Of a stretch of DNA of 47,407 nucleotides, positions 24,228 through 33,078 are shown in pieces. The translations under genes and the position numbers were made by a program. The DNA is taken from the NCBI GenBank assembly GCA_022820625.1, contig JAJEFE010000057.1, forward strand, positions 1 to 47,407. Reading direction: 5' to 3'. The stretch is from Gammaproteobacteria bacterium. GTDB lineage: Bacteria; Pseudomonadota; Gammaproteobacteria; Steroidobacterales; Rariloculaceae. Below the pieces are notes generated by a model. That model had not been told where the DNA came from and ran no database searches. It was given only the letters and a program-made list of their open reading frames with translations. Position 1 is the first letter of the stretch. Every line of letters begins with the position of its first letter.

Positions 24228-26168
24228 ATGGCACCCACCGGCCGACCCCTGCGCCAGGACGACATCTTCAAGGCCCGATACGTGGTGGGCGCCGCCCTCT
24301 CCCCCGACGGGGGCGCCGCCGTCTACGTGCTGTCCGAGACCCACGGAAGCGGCGAGGAGGAACGCCAGACTACCTCGCTGTGGCAGGTCTCCACCCGGGG
24401 CGGACGGCCCCGGCGTCTGACCGGCGAGGCCGGCGACGACTCGACTCCCCGGTTCGCACCGGACGGCAGGTCGGTCTTCCTCCTCTCCACGCGCTCGGAC
24501 GTGCAGCAGGTGTACCGCATCGCGCTCGACGGCGGGGAGGCGGAACAGCTCACCGACCTGCCCCAGGGCGTCGGCACGTTCGACCTGTCCCCGGACGGCC
24601 GGACCATCGCCTTCACCGCACTCGCCGCGCCGCCCCAGCCGCCCGGACCGAACGACCACGTGCGCATCTCCCGCAGCTGGTACCGCATGGACGGCATGGG
24701 CTACCTGCAGGACATGGGCCAAGCCGTCTATACGATGCCGAGCCGGGGCGGAAAGCCGAAGCCGATCACCGGCCACGACGGCGTGATCATGGCTCTCGCC
24801 TTCTCCCCCGACGGGACGCGCCTCGGTTACCTGATCAGCGGCATGGAGCACCACGAGTTCATGCGCGGCAGCTTGCGGGTGGTGGACGTCACCGGCGAAA
24901 ACCCGCAGACCGTGGCCGACAACCAGGCGGTCATGAGCTTTTTCTGGTGCAACGACCGGCAGCTCGGATTCGTCGCGCCCCCCGGCGACGACCTGTCCCG
25001 GCAGTTCCAGCTCTTCGTCATCGGCATCGACGGCAAGCGCGCCCGCTCCCGGACGGCCGATTTCGACATCGCGGTTGGGGGCCTGATCCAGACGAACTCC
25101 CCCGCGTTTCGCACGCCGGGGCGGTCGCTGGTCGCCGGCGACGCCGTGTATTTGCCGGTCACCGACGGCGGTCAGGCGCAGATCCGCAGGATTTCCATCG
25201 CCGGCGCCCGCGGCTGCGAGACGGTGGTAGCCGGTGAACGCGTGACCGCGCTCCTCGACGGCAACGACCGCTCGTTGCTGCTGGCCGTCCAGACCCCCAA
25301 CGCCCCGCCGGAACTCGCGCTCTTCGACCTCGAGTCGGGCACGGAGCGGGCGCTGACGCGCCACAACCGGGCCTGGCAGGCGCGCATCGCGTGGCCGGAA
25401 GTGGAGCACGTCACGGCCCGGGTGACCCGCGGCATCGAGGTCGAGGGCTGGGTCCTGAAACCCGCGCACGAGAGCCCGCCCTACCGGACGATCCTGTACA
25501 TACACGGCGGTCCGCACGCCGGCTTCGGCCTGAGCTACAACGACGACTTCCAGGAACTGGTCGGCGCCGGCTACGCGGTGGCCTACTGCAACCCGCGCGG
25601 CTCCACGGGCTACGGGGACGGCTTCTCCACCGCCATCGTCGGCCGCTGGGGCAAGCCGGAGCTTAAGGACTTCGACGCCTTCCTGGACAAGCTGGTGGCC
25701 GAGGGCATCGCCGACCCGGACCGGCTCGGCGTCACGGGCGTCTCCGGCGGCGGGCACCTGTCCGGCTGGCTGATCGGCAACTCTCGGCGCTACAAGGCGG
25801 CGGTGCCGGAACAGGGCGTGTACAACATGCTCAGCATGTGGGGCGTCTCCGACGCCGGCAAGGCGCTGATCAGCCTGGAGATGGGCGGCGACCCGCACCG
25901 GGTTCCAGACCGCTACTGGGAGCTGTCACCCTTGGCGCACACCCACAAGTGCCGCACGCCGACGCTGCTCATCCAGGGCGAGAACGACCTGCGCTGTCCC
26001 ATGGAGCAGGCCGAGCAGTTCTACACGGCGCTAGAGGCAGCCGGCTGCAAGGTCGAACTGCTGCGGCTCGCCAACTGCTCCCACGGCCTGGAACTGATCG
26101 GCCCGCCGCCCCTGCGCCGCTACCGCATGAACGCCATGCGCGAATGGTTCGACGCGCATATCGAGTGA
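24228..26168 (+). CDS. S9-family prolyl-oligopeptidase-like serine peptidase
   Basis: ATG at 24228 (AGGAG six bases upstream) gives 646 aa. An in-frame GTG at 24186 lacks such a site and is rejected. Residues 1-370 form a beta-propeller with repeated PDG blades (ALSPDGGAAVYVLS, FAPDGRSVFLLS, LSPDGRTIAFTA, FSPDGTRLGYLIS). The catalytic alpha/beta domain follows: TILYIHGGPHAGFG as oxyanion region, S506 in GVTGVSGGGHLSGW, D587 in QGENDLRCP, H619 in NCSHGLEL. No signal peptide is seen, so it probably works in the cytoplasm on short imported peptides, as acylaminoacyl- or dipeptidyl-peptidase relatives do. It ends the plus-strand run that begins at 20457 and converges with the CocE-type gene. Confidence 0.92.
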   Translation: MAPTGRPLRQDDIFKARYVVGAALSPDGGAAVYVLSETHGSGEEERQTTSLWQVSTRGGRPRRLTGEAGDDSTPRFAPDGRSVFLLSTRSDVQQVYRIALDGGEAEQLTDLPQGVGTFDLSPDGRTIAFTALAAPPQPPGPNDHVRISRSWYRMDGMGYLQDMGQAVYTMPSRGGKPKPITGHDGVIMALAFSPDGTRLGYLISGMEHHEFMRGSLRVVDVTGENPQTVADNQAVMSFFWCNDRQLGFVAPPGDDLSRQFQLFVIGIDGKRARSRTADFDIAVGGLIQTNSPAFRTPGRSLVAGDAVYLPVTDGGQAQIRRISIAGARGCETVVAGERVTALLDGNDRSLLLAVQTPNAPPELALFDLESGTERALTRHNRAWQARIAWPEVEHVTARVTRGIEVEGWVLKPAHESPPYRTILYIHGGPHAGFGLSYNDDFQELVGAGYAVAYCNPRGSTGYGDGFSTAIVGRWGKPELKDFDAFLDKLVAEGIADPDRLGVTGVSGGGHLSGWLIGNSRRYKAAVPEQGVYNMLSMWGVSDAGKALISLEMGGDPHRVPDRYWELSPLAHTHKCRTPTLLIQGENDLRCPMEQAEQFYTALEAAGCKVELLRLANCSHGLELIGPPPLRRYRMNAMREWFDAHIE

Positions 26169-26197
26169 TCCGCGCCCAATCCGCCGCCAATGCAAGT

Positions 26198-28000
26198 TCA
26201 AAGGTCAACCACCGGCAACTCGACCCGGCTCAAACGTTGCTCGTCGTGGTGAATGCTGATCTGGCTGACCTGCATTCGCGTGGCGGTGGCAATGGGTTCG
26301 CCGGTGTTTGGGTTGGGGTCCAGCACCGGGAACTCGGTGCCTGAGACCGTCACGCGCAGCACGTTGCCCACTGCCAGGGTGTGCCCGACATAGGCCAGCG
26401 GAACCTCCACTCGGTACATCCCGCCGGGCTCCAGCGGCACTTGGCGGTCGAATCCCTGATGGTAGCGAAGCCTCAGGCTGCCTCCGTAGCCGAGCCGGAT
26501 CGCCCGTCCGTCCGGATGCACCTCGTGTAGATTCACCACTAGGTCGGCATCCGGCGTCGACGTGGTGACATGGATCACGGCCAAGCTTTCCCCGATTACC
26601 GTCATCGGCTCCGCGAGCGGTTCGGAATCGTACACCAGCACCGCGTCGTCCTGGTGCGATGCGGAGTACTCACCGATGCCTGACATCATGTCGGTAACCG
26701 CAACGACGGGATTCTCCGGGTCGGCGATCATCGTGTCGAAGGGTGAATCCGAGCCAGGTGCGAACCTCAACGAGCCGTTGCCCCGCACGCTGTTGGCCTC
26801 GCCTTCGCTCGCCAGGTAGACCGCCGTCCTTTCTAGGCCCGGCACCGGCAGGCTGTCGAATTCCCGCCAGACGTTGCTGCCGGTGACGAACACGCGCACC
26901 CGCTGCGGCAGGGAAACGGATGCGGGCAACCCTTTGAGATAGCGGTCGAAAAAGGCGATGCGCAGCGCCGACATGTCAACCACGCCGGTGCCATTGAATT
27001 GATACGGACCCTCTGCCGGCGGTATGCCCACGTAGGAACCACCGTGGTTCCAGGGCCCGATCAGGAGCTTGCGGTTCTGCGGATTGGGCGCGTTCTCCTC
27101 CAGTTCCCGCCAGGCATGCAGGGTGCCGGTGGTCGGGTCGAAGTTGCCGCTCACCAGCAGCACGGGGATGTCCACGTTGGCGTAGTGCTCGTCCATCATC
27201 ATGGTTTCACGCCAGTACGCGCTGCCCAGCGTCGGCTCCGCCAGGAACCTGCGGTACTGCGCGAGTTCGTCGCCATCCAGGTAGCCGTTCGCGGCGTCGA
27301 TCAGGGGGCGTGAGGCCAGCATGCGCTGCCATTGGGGATCGTCGAGCGCGCGGCGGGAGTCCATGAAGCCGATGCCCGTTTCCTCGAAGGAACGCAGCTT
27401 GAGCAGCTTGTGCCAGTTGAGCATGTGATAGCGCATGAAGATGCCGCCCGAGTACGGCGTCTCGCGGAAGAAATGGGACGATGGCACGAAGGGGATGATC
27501 GCCTTCAACGCCGGCGGGGCGGTGCTCGCGGCCTGCAGTTGCGTCATGGCGTTGTAGGAGCCGTGGTCCATGCCGACGTTGCCGTCGCTCCAGGGCTGGT
27601 CAGCAATCCACGCGATGCAGTCGTAGCCGTCGTTGCGGTCATCAGCGATGAACCGGTAGCGGCCGTCGTTGTCGCCTATGCCACGCGCCAGCTGCCAGAC
27701 GACGGCATAGCCCGCATCGAGGTAGGCATCCATGACCGGGTTGTGGCGCGGTCCGATGGAGAGCAGGTAGGGCGTGCGCACGAGCACCGTCGGAAAGGGC
27801 CCCTCGCCCGCTGGCAGGTTGACGTAGGTCAGGAGCTTGGCGCCGTCGCGCATCGCCACCCTGACCTCCATTTCCGGGGGCAGCGCCGCCGCATCTGCCG
27901 GCTCCGAAGCCCGGGCCGACCCGGCGATCAGGGCTGCCAAGCTGCCGAGAAACCACAGGAGCGCCAGGATCGGACGCACATCGATCGTTCGCATGTTCAT
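26198..28000 (-). CDS. Exported CocE/NonD-family acyl hydrolase
   Basis: ATG at 28000, with GGAG seven bases before it, gives 600 aa with a Sec signal (ILALLWFLGSLAALIAGSARA). The CocE/X-Pro dipeptidyl-peptidase layout is present: VRVAMRDGAKLLTYVNLPAG, FPTVLVRTPYLL, nucleophile S148 in NVGMDHGSYNAMTQ, Asp in VSGNFDPTTGT, His in GPWNHGGS. A C-terminal jelly-roll domain begins after about residue 370 (VRVFVTGSNVWREF) and continues to AVGNVLRVTVSGTEFPVL. Family members hydrolyse cocaine-type esters, alpha-amino-acid esters, glutaryl-cephalosporins or Xaa-Pro peptides. It probably acts in the periplasm. The FAD oxidase gene 45 bp upstream on the same strand may share its transcript. Confidence 0.9.
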   Translation of the reverse strand: MNMRTIDVRPILALLWFLGSLAALIAGSARASEPADAAALPPEMEVRVAMRDGAKLLTYVNLPAGEGPFPTVLVRTPYLLSIGPRHNPVMDAYLDAGYAVVWQLARGIGDNDGRYRFIADDRNDGYDCIAWIADQPWSDGNVGMDHGSYNAMTQLQAASTAPPALKAIIPFVPSSHFFRETPYSGGIFMRYHMLNWHKLLKLRSFEETGIGFMDSRRALDDPQWQRMLASRPLIDAANGYLDGDELAQYRRFLAEPTLGSAYWRETMMMDEHYANVDIPVLLVSGNFDPTTGTLHAWRELEENAPNPQNRKLLIGPWNHGGSYVGIPPAEGPYQFNGTGVVDMSALRIAFFDRYLKGLPASVSLPQRVRVFVTGSNVWREFDSLPVPGLERTAVYLASEGEANSVRGNGSLRFAPGSDSPFDTMIADPENPVVAVTDMMSGIGEYSASHQDDAVLVYDSEPLAEPMTVIGESLAVIHVTTSTPDADLVVNLHEVHPDGRAIRLGYGGSLRLRYHQGFDRQVPLEPGGMYRVEVPLAYVGHTLAVGNVLRVTVSGTEFPVLDPNPNTGEPIATATRMQVSQISIHHDEQRLSRVELPVVDL

Positions 28001-28045
28001 TCGGTAACTCCGGGACTGTTCGGGATTCAGACGCGAATCGCCCAG

Positions 28046-29461
28046 TCACACCCCATGAGGGGCTCCGATTCGACCTGTCCCGGATTCGGCAGCCAGCACT
28101 CTTCCCGGGTTGAGCAGGTTCTGCGGGTCGAGGCTCGCTTTCATGCGCTTCATCAGCTCGATGTCGGCAGCGCTTCGGCACTGCGGCAGCCACATGCGTT
28201 TCTCGATGCCGATGCCGTGTTCGGCGGAAACCGAGCCCTCGTAGCGGGCCAGGGGTTCGTAGACGCATCGGTCCGCCGGCCCGTGCAGGTCGCCCGGCGC
28301 ATTGGGCCGCAGGAAGAAGTGCAGGTTGCCGTCGGCCACGTGCCCTAGGGTGTAGAGTGCGCCATCCGGCCAGTGCCCGAGCATGCGCTCTCTGACATCG
28401 TCGACATACTCCTCCATGTGCCGGATCGGCAGGCTTACGTCGTACAGGTACGCCGGCGGCGGTTCGAGCACCGCCTCGAAGTCCTCGCGCACCTTCCAGA
28501 TGTCGCCGGCGTCCCGGGCGGACTGGGCGACCACGGCATCGACGATCCGCTCTTCTTCCAAAGCATCGCTGAGCACCGCTTCGAAGCGGTCGGCGTCCGC
28601 AGCCGGGTCGCCGCCCTCGGCCTGGAGCACAACGTAATAGGGATGGTGCCGGGACAGGGGGGCGCGGTGCCCGCCGTTCCCGGTCACCGCCTGATAGTAG
28701 TCGCCCCACATGATCTCGAAGGCGCTCAGGTTGCCGCCGAGATCCGCCTGCAGGCGCCCCAAAAGGGCCGTGACCGCATCGAAGCTCTCCAGCGCGACCA
28801 AGGCATCCTGGCGGCTTGCGGACTTGCGGAACAGCCGCAGCACCACCCGGGTCACCACCCCGAGCGTGCCTTCCGTGCCGATGAAGAGCTGCTTGGTGTC
28901 GTAGCCTGCGTTGTTCTTCAGCATCCGGTTCATCGACGAGATCACGGTGCCGTCGGCGAGCACGGCTTCGAGCCCGAGCACCAGGCTTCTCATCATCCCG
29001 TAGCGGAACACGTTGATGCCGCCGGCATTGGTCGCCACGTTGCCGCCGATGGTGCAACTGCCCCGGGCGCCTAAGTCGAGGGGAAAGTACATGCCCTGCT
29101 CCTCGGCCGCCTCCTGCACGCCCTGCAGCACCGCACCGGCTTCCACCACGGCGAGCGCGTCCACCGGGTCGATCTCCACGATGCGGTTCATCTTCTCCAG
29201 GGAAAGCGCCACATCGGTGTTGCCCGGTTCGGCGCCGGCAACCACGCCGGTGAGTCCCCCTTGTGTGATGACGGTCTGGCCGGCCCCGTGGCAGAGCCGC
29301 AGCATCTCCGATACCTCCTCGGTGGAGCGCGGCAGCAGGATCGCCGCGGCCGGGTTCGGGTCGCTGTTCCAGAGGCTCGTCGCCCGTTGCGACACCGCCT
29401 CGCCGACAAGCACGCGGCTTTCGCCGAGCCGTTGGGCGATTCGACCGATCAATTCTTCCAT
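28046..29461 (-). CDS. FAD-linked oxidase / 2-hydroxyacid dehydrogenase (GlcD/D2HGDH-like)
   Basis: The 471-aa protein from ATG 29461 has the PCMH-type FAD domain (VITQGGLTGVVAGAEPGNTD, then LDLGARGSCTIGGNVATNAG and TEGTLGVVTRVVLRL). Its C-terminal substrate domain has TLGHVADGNLHFF and SAEHGIGIEKRMWL, which carry the conserved His residues and end in LDPQNLLNPGRVL. This family oxidises D-lactate, glycolate, D-2-hydroxyglutarate or related acids and passes electrons to the respiratory chain or an electron-transfer flavoprotein. A GTG at 29476 is possible but lacks a better signal. It is divergent from the amidohydrolase at 29616 with a 154-bp shared upstream region, and upstream of the CocE-type gene. 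Confidence 0.9.
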   Translation of the reverse strand: MEELIGRIAQRLGESRVLVGEAVSQRATSLWNSDPNPAAAILLPRSTEEVSEMLRLCHGAGQTVITQGGLTGVVAGAEPGNTDVALSLEKMNRIVEIDPVDALAVVEAGAVLQGVQEAAEEQGMYFPLDLGARGSCTIGGNVATNAGGINVFRYGMMRSLVLGLEAVLADGTVISSMNRMLKNNAGYDTKQLFIGTEGTLGVVTRVVLRLFRKSASRQDALVALESFDAVTALLGRLQADLGGNLSAFEIMWGDYYQAVTGNGGHRAPLSRHHPYYVVLQAEGGDPAADADRFEAVLSDALEEERIVDAVVAQSARDAGDIWKVREDFEAVLEPPPAYLYDVSLPIRHMEEYVDDVRERMLGHWPDGALYTLGHVADGNLHFFLRPNAPGDLHGPADRCVYEPLARYEGSVSAEHGIGIEKRMWLPQCRSAADIELMKRMKASLDPQNLLNPGRVLAAESGTGRIGAPHGV

Positions 29462-29615
29462 AACGCACCTGTCCACCGGGCACCCGCCATGGACTCAATA
29501 ATAGCTGAGGAAGAATCCCCCATGTGCGTCTCAGGTTGGGCGGCTCCGGCGTCCGAACGGCCAAAGGGGCCCGGAAGGCAATGGTCTAAATTCACAGTTC
29601 GAGGATTCATCAGCC

Positions 29616-31046
29616 ATGAAGACGTTACTGCTTCCCCTGTTATCGCTTTGCTGCCTGGCCGCTCCCGCCATCGCCAGCGACTATCTCATTGAGAACGCGA
29701 ACGTCATTCCCATGACGGAGGAATCCGTTCTGGAAGGCCACTCGGTACGGGTGCAAGGCGGCCGGATCGCCGAGATCTGCGAACCCGGCCGCGCCTGCGG
29801 CGACGGCGGCACGGAGACGATCGACGGCCGGGGCAAGTTTCTGATTCCCGGATTAACCGACATGCACGCGCACACCAACCCCGGCGAGAACGCCGCGATG
29901 GAAGTTGCCCAGCGGGAAATGGTGCGGCGCATCCAGTCCCAGCAGTTGCGCCAGTACGTGATGTTCGGCGTCACGACCATCCGCGACCCGGCGGGCGGCC
30001 CCGCCAACCTGCGGGCCAGGGAGAAGATTCGCCAGGGCGCAATGGTTGGTCCGCGGCTTTTTTCCTCACAGGGCATCATGGACGGAGACCCGCCGCTGCA
30101 TCCTGCCGGCGCTCCGTATGCGTTTGCCACCGGGGAGAAAGCGGCCAGCTACGTGCGCGAGACCGCTGCTGCCGGTTACGACTTTGTCAAGGTTTACTCG
30201 ACGCTTCAAAAGGCAACCTTTGATGCAGTCATTCGCGCCGCCGACGAAGCCGGGTTGCCTGTTGTCGGCCATGTGCCGATGCCGGTCCACATCGAGTACG
30301 CACTGCGAAGCGGCATGCGCTCGGTGGAACACCTGTCCGGCTACGATGTTGCCTGCGCCGGCCCCGAGGCCGGACTGCAGCCGATCATGAACGATGTTTA
30401 CCAAGGCATGAACTACTGCACTCCGGAGAAGATCAGGGGTCTTGCCGAAATGACAGCGAACTATGAGGTCTGGAACGTTCCAACCCTCATCGTTCAAGAC
30501 AACGTGAAATCCGAGTGGGAACGCTACACCGTCTTCAACGAGGAGGAGAGCCGCTACACACCCCCCGCGCTCAACGTCTTCCAAGCCTATTTGTACGAAA
30601 TATTCCTGCCCAGGGCGCGCGCCGGCCTGAAAGCCGCACGAGTGCCGCGCATGGCGCTGGTCAAAGCCTTAAGCGATGCCGGCGCACCCATCCTAGTCGG
30701 CACGGACACCACCGCGTCCGGCTTCAACGTGCATCAGGAACTCGCGCTGCTGGTGGAGTCCGGCCTGACCCCCTACCAAGTGCTGACCGCGGCCACCTCG
30801 GAACCGGCCCGCTATTTCGAGCGCGAGGGGGAGTTCGGGACCATCGTCGAGGGCGCGAGTGCGGATCTGCTACTGCTCGATGCCAACCCGTTGGACGACA
30901 TCGGCAATGCCCGGGCCATCGCCGGCGTCATGCTGCGCGGCGACTGGTGGCCGCAGCCGCGGATCGAGCGGGAGCTCGCTTCGATTCAGGCGGAGTACGC
31001 AAGGGATGCGGAGGCCCTGAAAGCGCAATTGGCAGCCGCTGATTAA
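29616..31046 (+). CDS. Secreted amidohydrolase
   Basis: The 476-aa protein carries a Sec signal (MKTLLLPLLSLCCLAAPAIA). The full metal set is visible: H84 and H86 in DMHAHTN, Lys in YDFVKVYSTL, His in VVGHVPMP, His in SVEHLSGY, D364 in ILVGTDTTASG. The closing strand is ASADLLLLDANPLDDIG. It is one of the best preserved amidohydrolases here and close in layout to the copies at 1897 and 9367. Several cysteines in the N-terminal domain (EICEPGRACGDGG) are unusual for the set and may form a disulfide in the periplasm. It stands just upstream of the FAD-dependent oxidoreductase (51 bp), probably in one transcript. Confidence 0.92.
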   Translation: MKTLLLPLLSLCCLAAPAIASDYLIENANVIPMTEESVLEGHSVRVQGGRIAEICEPGRACGDGGTETIDGRGKFLIPGLTDMHAHTNPGENAAMEVAQREMVRRIQSQQLRQYVMFGVTTIRDPAGGPANLRAREKIRQGAMVGPRLFSSQGIMDGDPPLHPAGAPYAFATGEKAASYVRETAAAGYDFVKVYSTLQKATFDAVIRAADEAGLPVVGHVPMPVHIEYALRSGMRSVEHLSGYDVACAGPEAGLQPIMNDVYQGMNYCTPEKIRGLAEMTANYEVWNVPTLIVQDNVKSEWERYTVFNEEESRYTPPALNVFQAYLYEIFLPRARAGLKAARVPRMALVKALSDAGAPILVGTDTTASGFNVHQELALLVESGLTPYQVLTAATSEPARYFEREGEFGTIVEGASADLLLLDANPLDDIGNARAIAGVMLRGDWWPQPRIERELASIQAEYARDAEALKAQLAAAD

Positions 31047-31097
31047 TAGGAGGCCGCCTGTCGTGTCGCACTCTTGGATTAGCCATCGGGGTTCTTC

Positions 31098-33074
31098 ATG
31101 AACAAGGATACGGGAATCACCCGGCGCGATTACCTAGGCGGCCTGCTGCTCGGCGCCGGCAGCGCCCTGCTCGGCGGCCTGACGCCCCGGGAACTGCTCG
31201 CGGCGAAGGCCGACGTTCAACTGCCGCCGATCGACCGGGCGGCGGCGCGGCGCTTCGACGGCCCGAGCGGCGTCGGCGACTACCGGGGCGTGAACGGCAA
31301 TACCTGGGAGGTGCTGAGCCGTGCCCACTGGCTCCGCGACGGCTACTTCGACGAGGTGGACTACAACGCCCTGCCCGTGGAGGAGGACGGCTACGACGTC
31401 ATCATGGTGGGCGGTGGCGCTTCGAGCTTGGGCGCCGCCTATCTACTCAACAAGGAGAGTTCGCTCAAGGGTCTGATCCTCGAGAACCACCGCGTGCCGG
31501 GCGGTGAGGCGCGGCAAAACGAATTCGAGGTGGACGGGCATCGCATCTTCGGCCCGCAGGGGTCGAACATGGTGGTGCTGCCCACGGAGCCGGGGCAGAT
31601 GGCGCTCGGCGACGACCTGCTCCACGACGAGTTCACCGACATCGGCATGCCGCTCAAGTACGGGCTGGAAGAACTGCAGGGCACCGACAAGGCCCTCGAG
31701 TTCGACGTTTCGAACTACATCTACCTGTGGCTGGCCATCGTCTCCGACAGCATCGCCTATTACTCCGCCCCCTCCGCTGCCGATCCGCGCCCCAAGCCGG
31801 TGCGCAACCCCTGGACGAAGGACCTCGCGGGCTTGGGTCTGCCGGAGGCGGTTCGGCAGGATTTCATCCGCTGGCAGTGGCACCTGACCCTCGACCGGCA
31901 ACGGGACGCCAGCCTCGAACCCTGGCTTGACCGGATGAGCTACGAGCAACTGCTCGTCGATGTACACGGTCTCTCCCCGGCAATCGCCCGCTTCGCCGAC
32001 CCGATGGTGGCAAGCGCAGTGGGGGCCGGCTGCGGAACCTGTTCGGCGCTGGTGGCGACCAAGCTGATGGAAATGCCCGGCGCCGCGCTGGCCAGCGAGA
32101 CGAATCCCGAGGTGCAGGCGGACCCGGCGTTCCGATCGCTGCCGGCGGTGGTGCGCGGCTTCAATGTCGGCTGCTTCCCGGGGGGCAACAGCTTCCCCTA
32201 CCGGTACTTCGCCAAGCACATCTGGCCGCAGGGCATCGCCGGCGGCAAGAACCCCAAGGACGTGCTCGCCGGGCGATTCAACTTCGAGCGCCTCGACCAC
32301 GGCAACAACCAGGTGCGCCTGCGCACCGGCGCCACCGTGATCAATGTGCGGCATCTGCCGGGCTCCAACGGAAAACGGGTGCGCGTCATCTACGAGCGCG
32401 ACGGCGAACTGCACGCAGCGGTCGGCAAGAGCGCCATCGTCTGCGCCGGCGCCTGGGTAAGCCGCAGCATTCTCGGCGACGCCCCGGCACAGATCCACGA
32501 CGCCCTCGAAGCCTTCGTGCACGTGCCCTACCTGGTCGCCAACGTGGCGCTCACCAACTGGCGTTTCCTGGAGCGGCTCGGCATCACCGCCGCCGTCTAT
32601 CAGGGTGGCGAGTTCGGGTTCACCTGCAACATCCGCCAACCCATGCAGGTGGGCGGCTACCGGGTGCCGCTGCACCCGGACAAGCCCATCGTGCTGACGT
32701 TCTATGCCTCCCTAGTGAAGCCGGAGCTGCCGGCCAAGGCACAGGGCGAACTCCTGCGCTGGGAAATGTTCAGCACCGCGTATGCGGACTACGAGCGGCG
32801 CATCCGGCGGCAGATGACAAGGCTGTTCGATGCGGGCGGCTTCGACCCCGACCGCGACATCGCCGGTATCACGCTGAACCGCTGGGGGCACGCCTACAAC
32901 GTGCCGCAGCCGGGGTTCTTCCACCCGGCGGACGGGGGACGGTCTCCCTCCGATCGGTTGCGGGCAGGCTACGGGCGCATCTTTTTCGCCCATTCCGAGC
33001 TGCGCGGATTGCAGGCCTTCGCCGGCGCCAATGCGGAGGGCTATCGGGCGGCCCGCCAAGTGATGGCGCTGTAG
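31098..33074 (+). CDS. Tat-exported FAD-dependent oxidoreductase, spermidine-dehydrogenase-like
   Basis: The 658-aa protein begins with a twin-arginine leader (ITRRDYLGGLLLGAGSALLG). The FAD Rossmann motif is at residues 101-115 (VIMVGGGASSLGAAYLL, G105-G107), followed by LILENHRVPGGEARQNEF. Total length and leader agree with periplasmic spermidine dehydrogenases of the flavin amine-oxidase class. The C-terminal FAD-binding segment contains RIFFAHSELRGLQAFAGANA. The proposed substrate is a polyamine. Support comes from the neighbours: a gamma-glutamylpolyamine-synthetase-like gene converges 4 bp away, and a C26 gamma-glutamyl hydrolase lies at 37329. Other FAD oxidoreductases with unknown substrates share this layout. 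Confidence 0.8.
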   Translation: MNKDTGITRRDYLGGLLLGAGSALLGGLTPRELLAAKADVQLPPIDRAAARRFDGPSGVGDYRGVNGNTWEVLSRAHWLRDGYFDEVDYNALPVEEDGYDVIMVGGGASSLGAAYLLNKESSLKGLILENHRVPGGEARQNEFEVDGHRIFGPQGSNMVVLPTEPGQMALGDDLLHDEFTDIGMPLKYGLEELQGTDKALEFDVSNYIYLWLAIVSDSIAYYSAPSAADPRPKPVRNPWTKDLAGLGLPEAVRQDFIRWQWHLTLDRQRDASLEPWLDRMSYEQLLVDVHGLSPAIARFADPMVASAVGAGCGTCSALVATKLMEMPGAALASETNPEVQADPAFRSLPAVVRGFNVGCFPGGNSFPYRYFAKHIWPQGIAGGKNPKDVLAGRFNFERLDHGNNQVRLRTGATVINVRHLPGSNGKRVRVIYERDGELHAAVGKSAIVCAGAWVSRSILGDAPAQIHDALEAFVHVPYLVANVALTNWRFLERLGITAAVYQGGEFGFTCNIRQPMQVGGYRVPLHPDKPIVLTFYASLVKPELPAKAQGELLRWEMFSTAYADYERRIRRQMTRLFDAGGFDPDRDIAGITLNRWGHAYNVPQPGFFHPADGGRSPSDRLRAGYGRIFFAHSELRGLQAFAGANAEGYRAARQVMAL

Positions 33075-33078
33075 CGCG

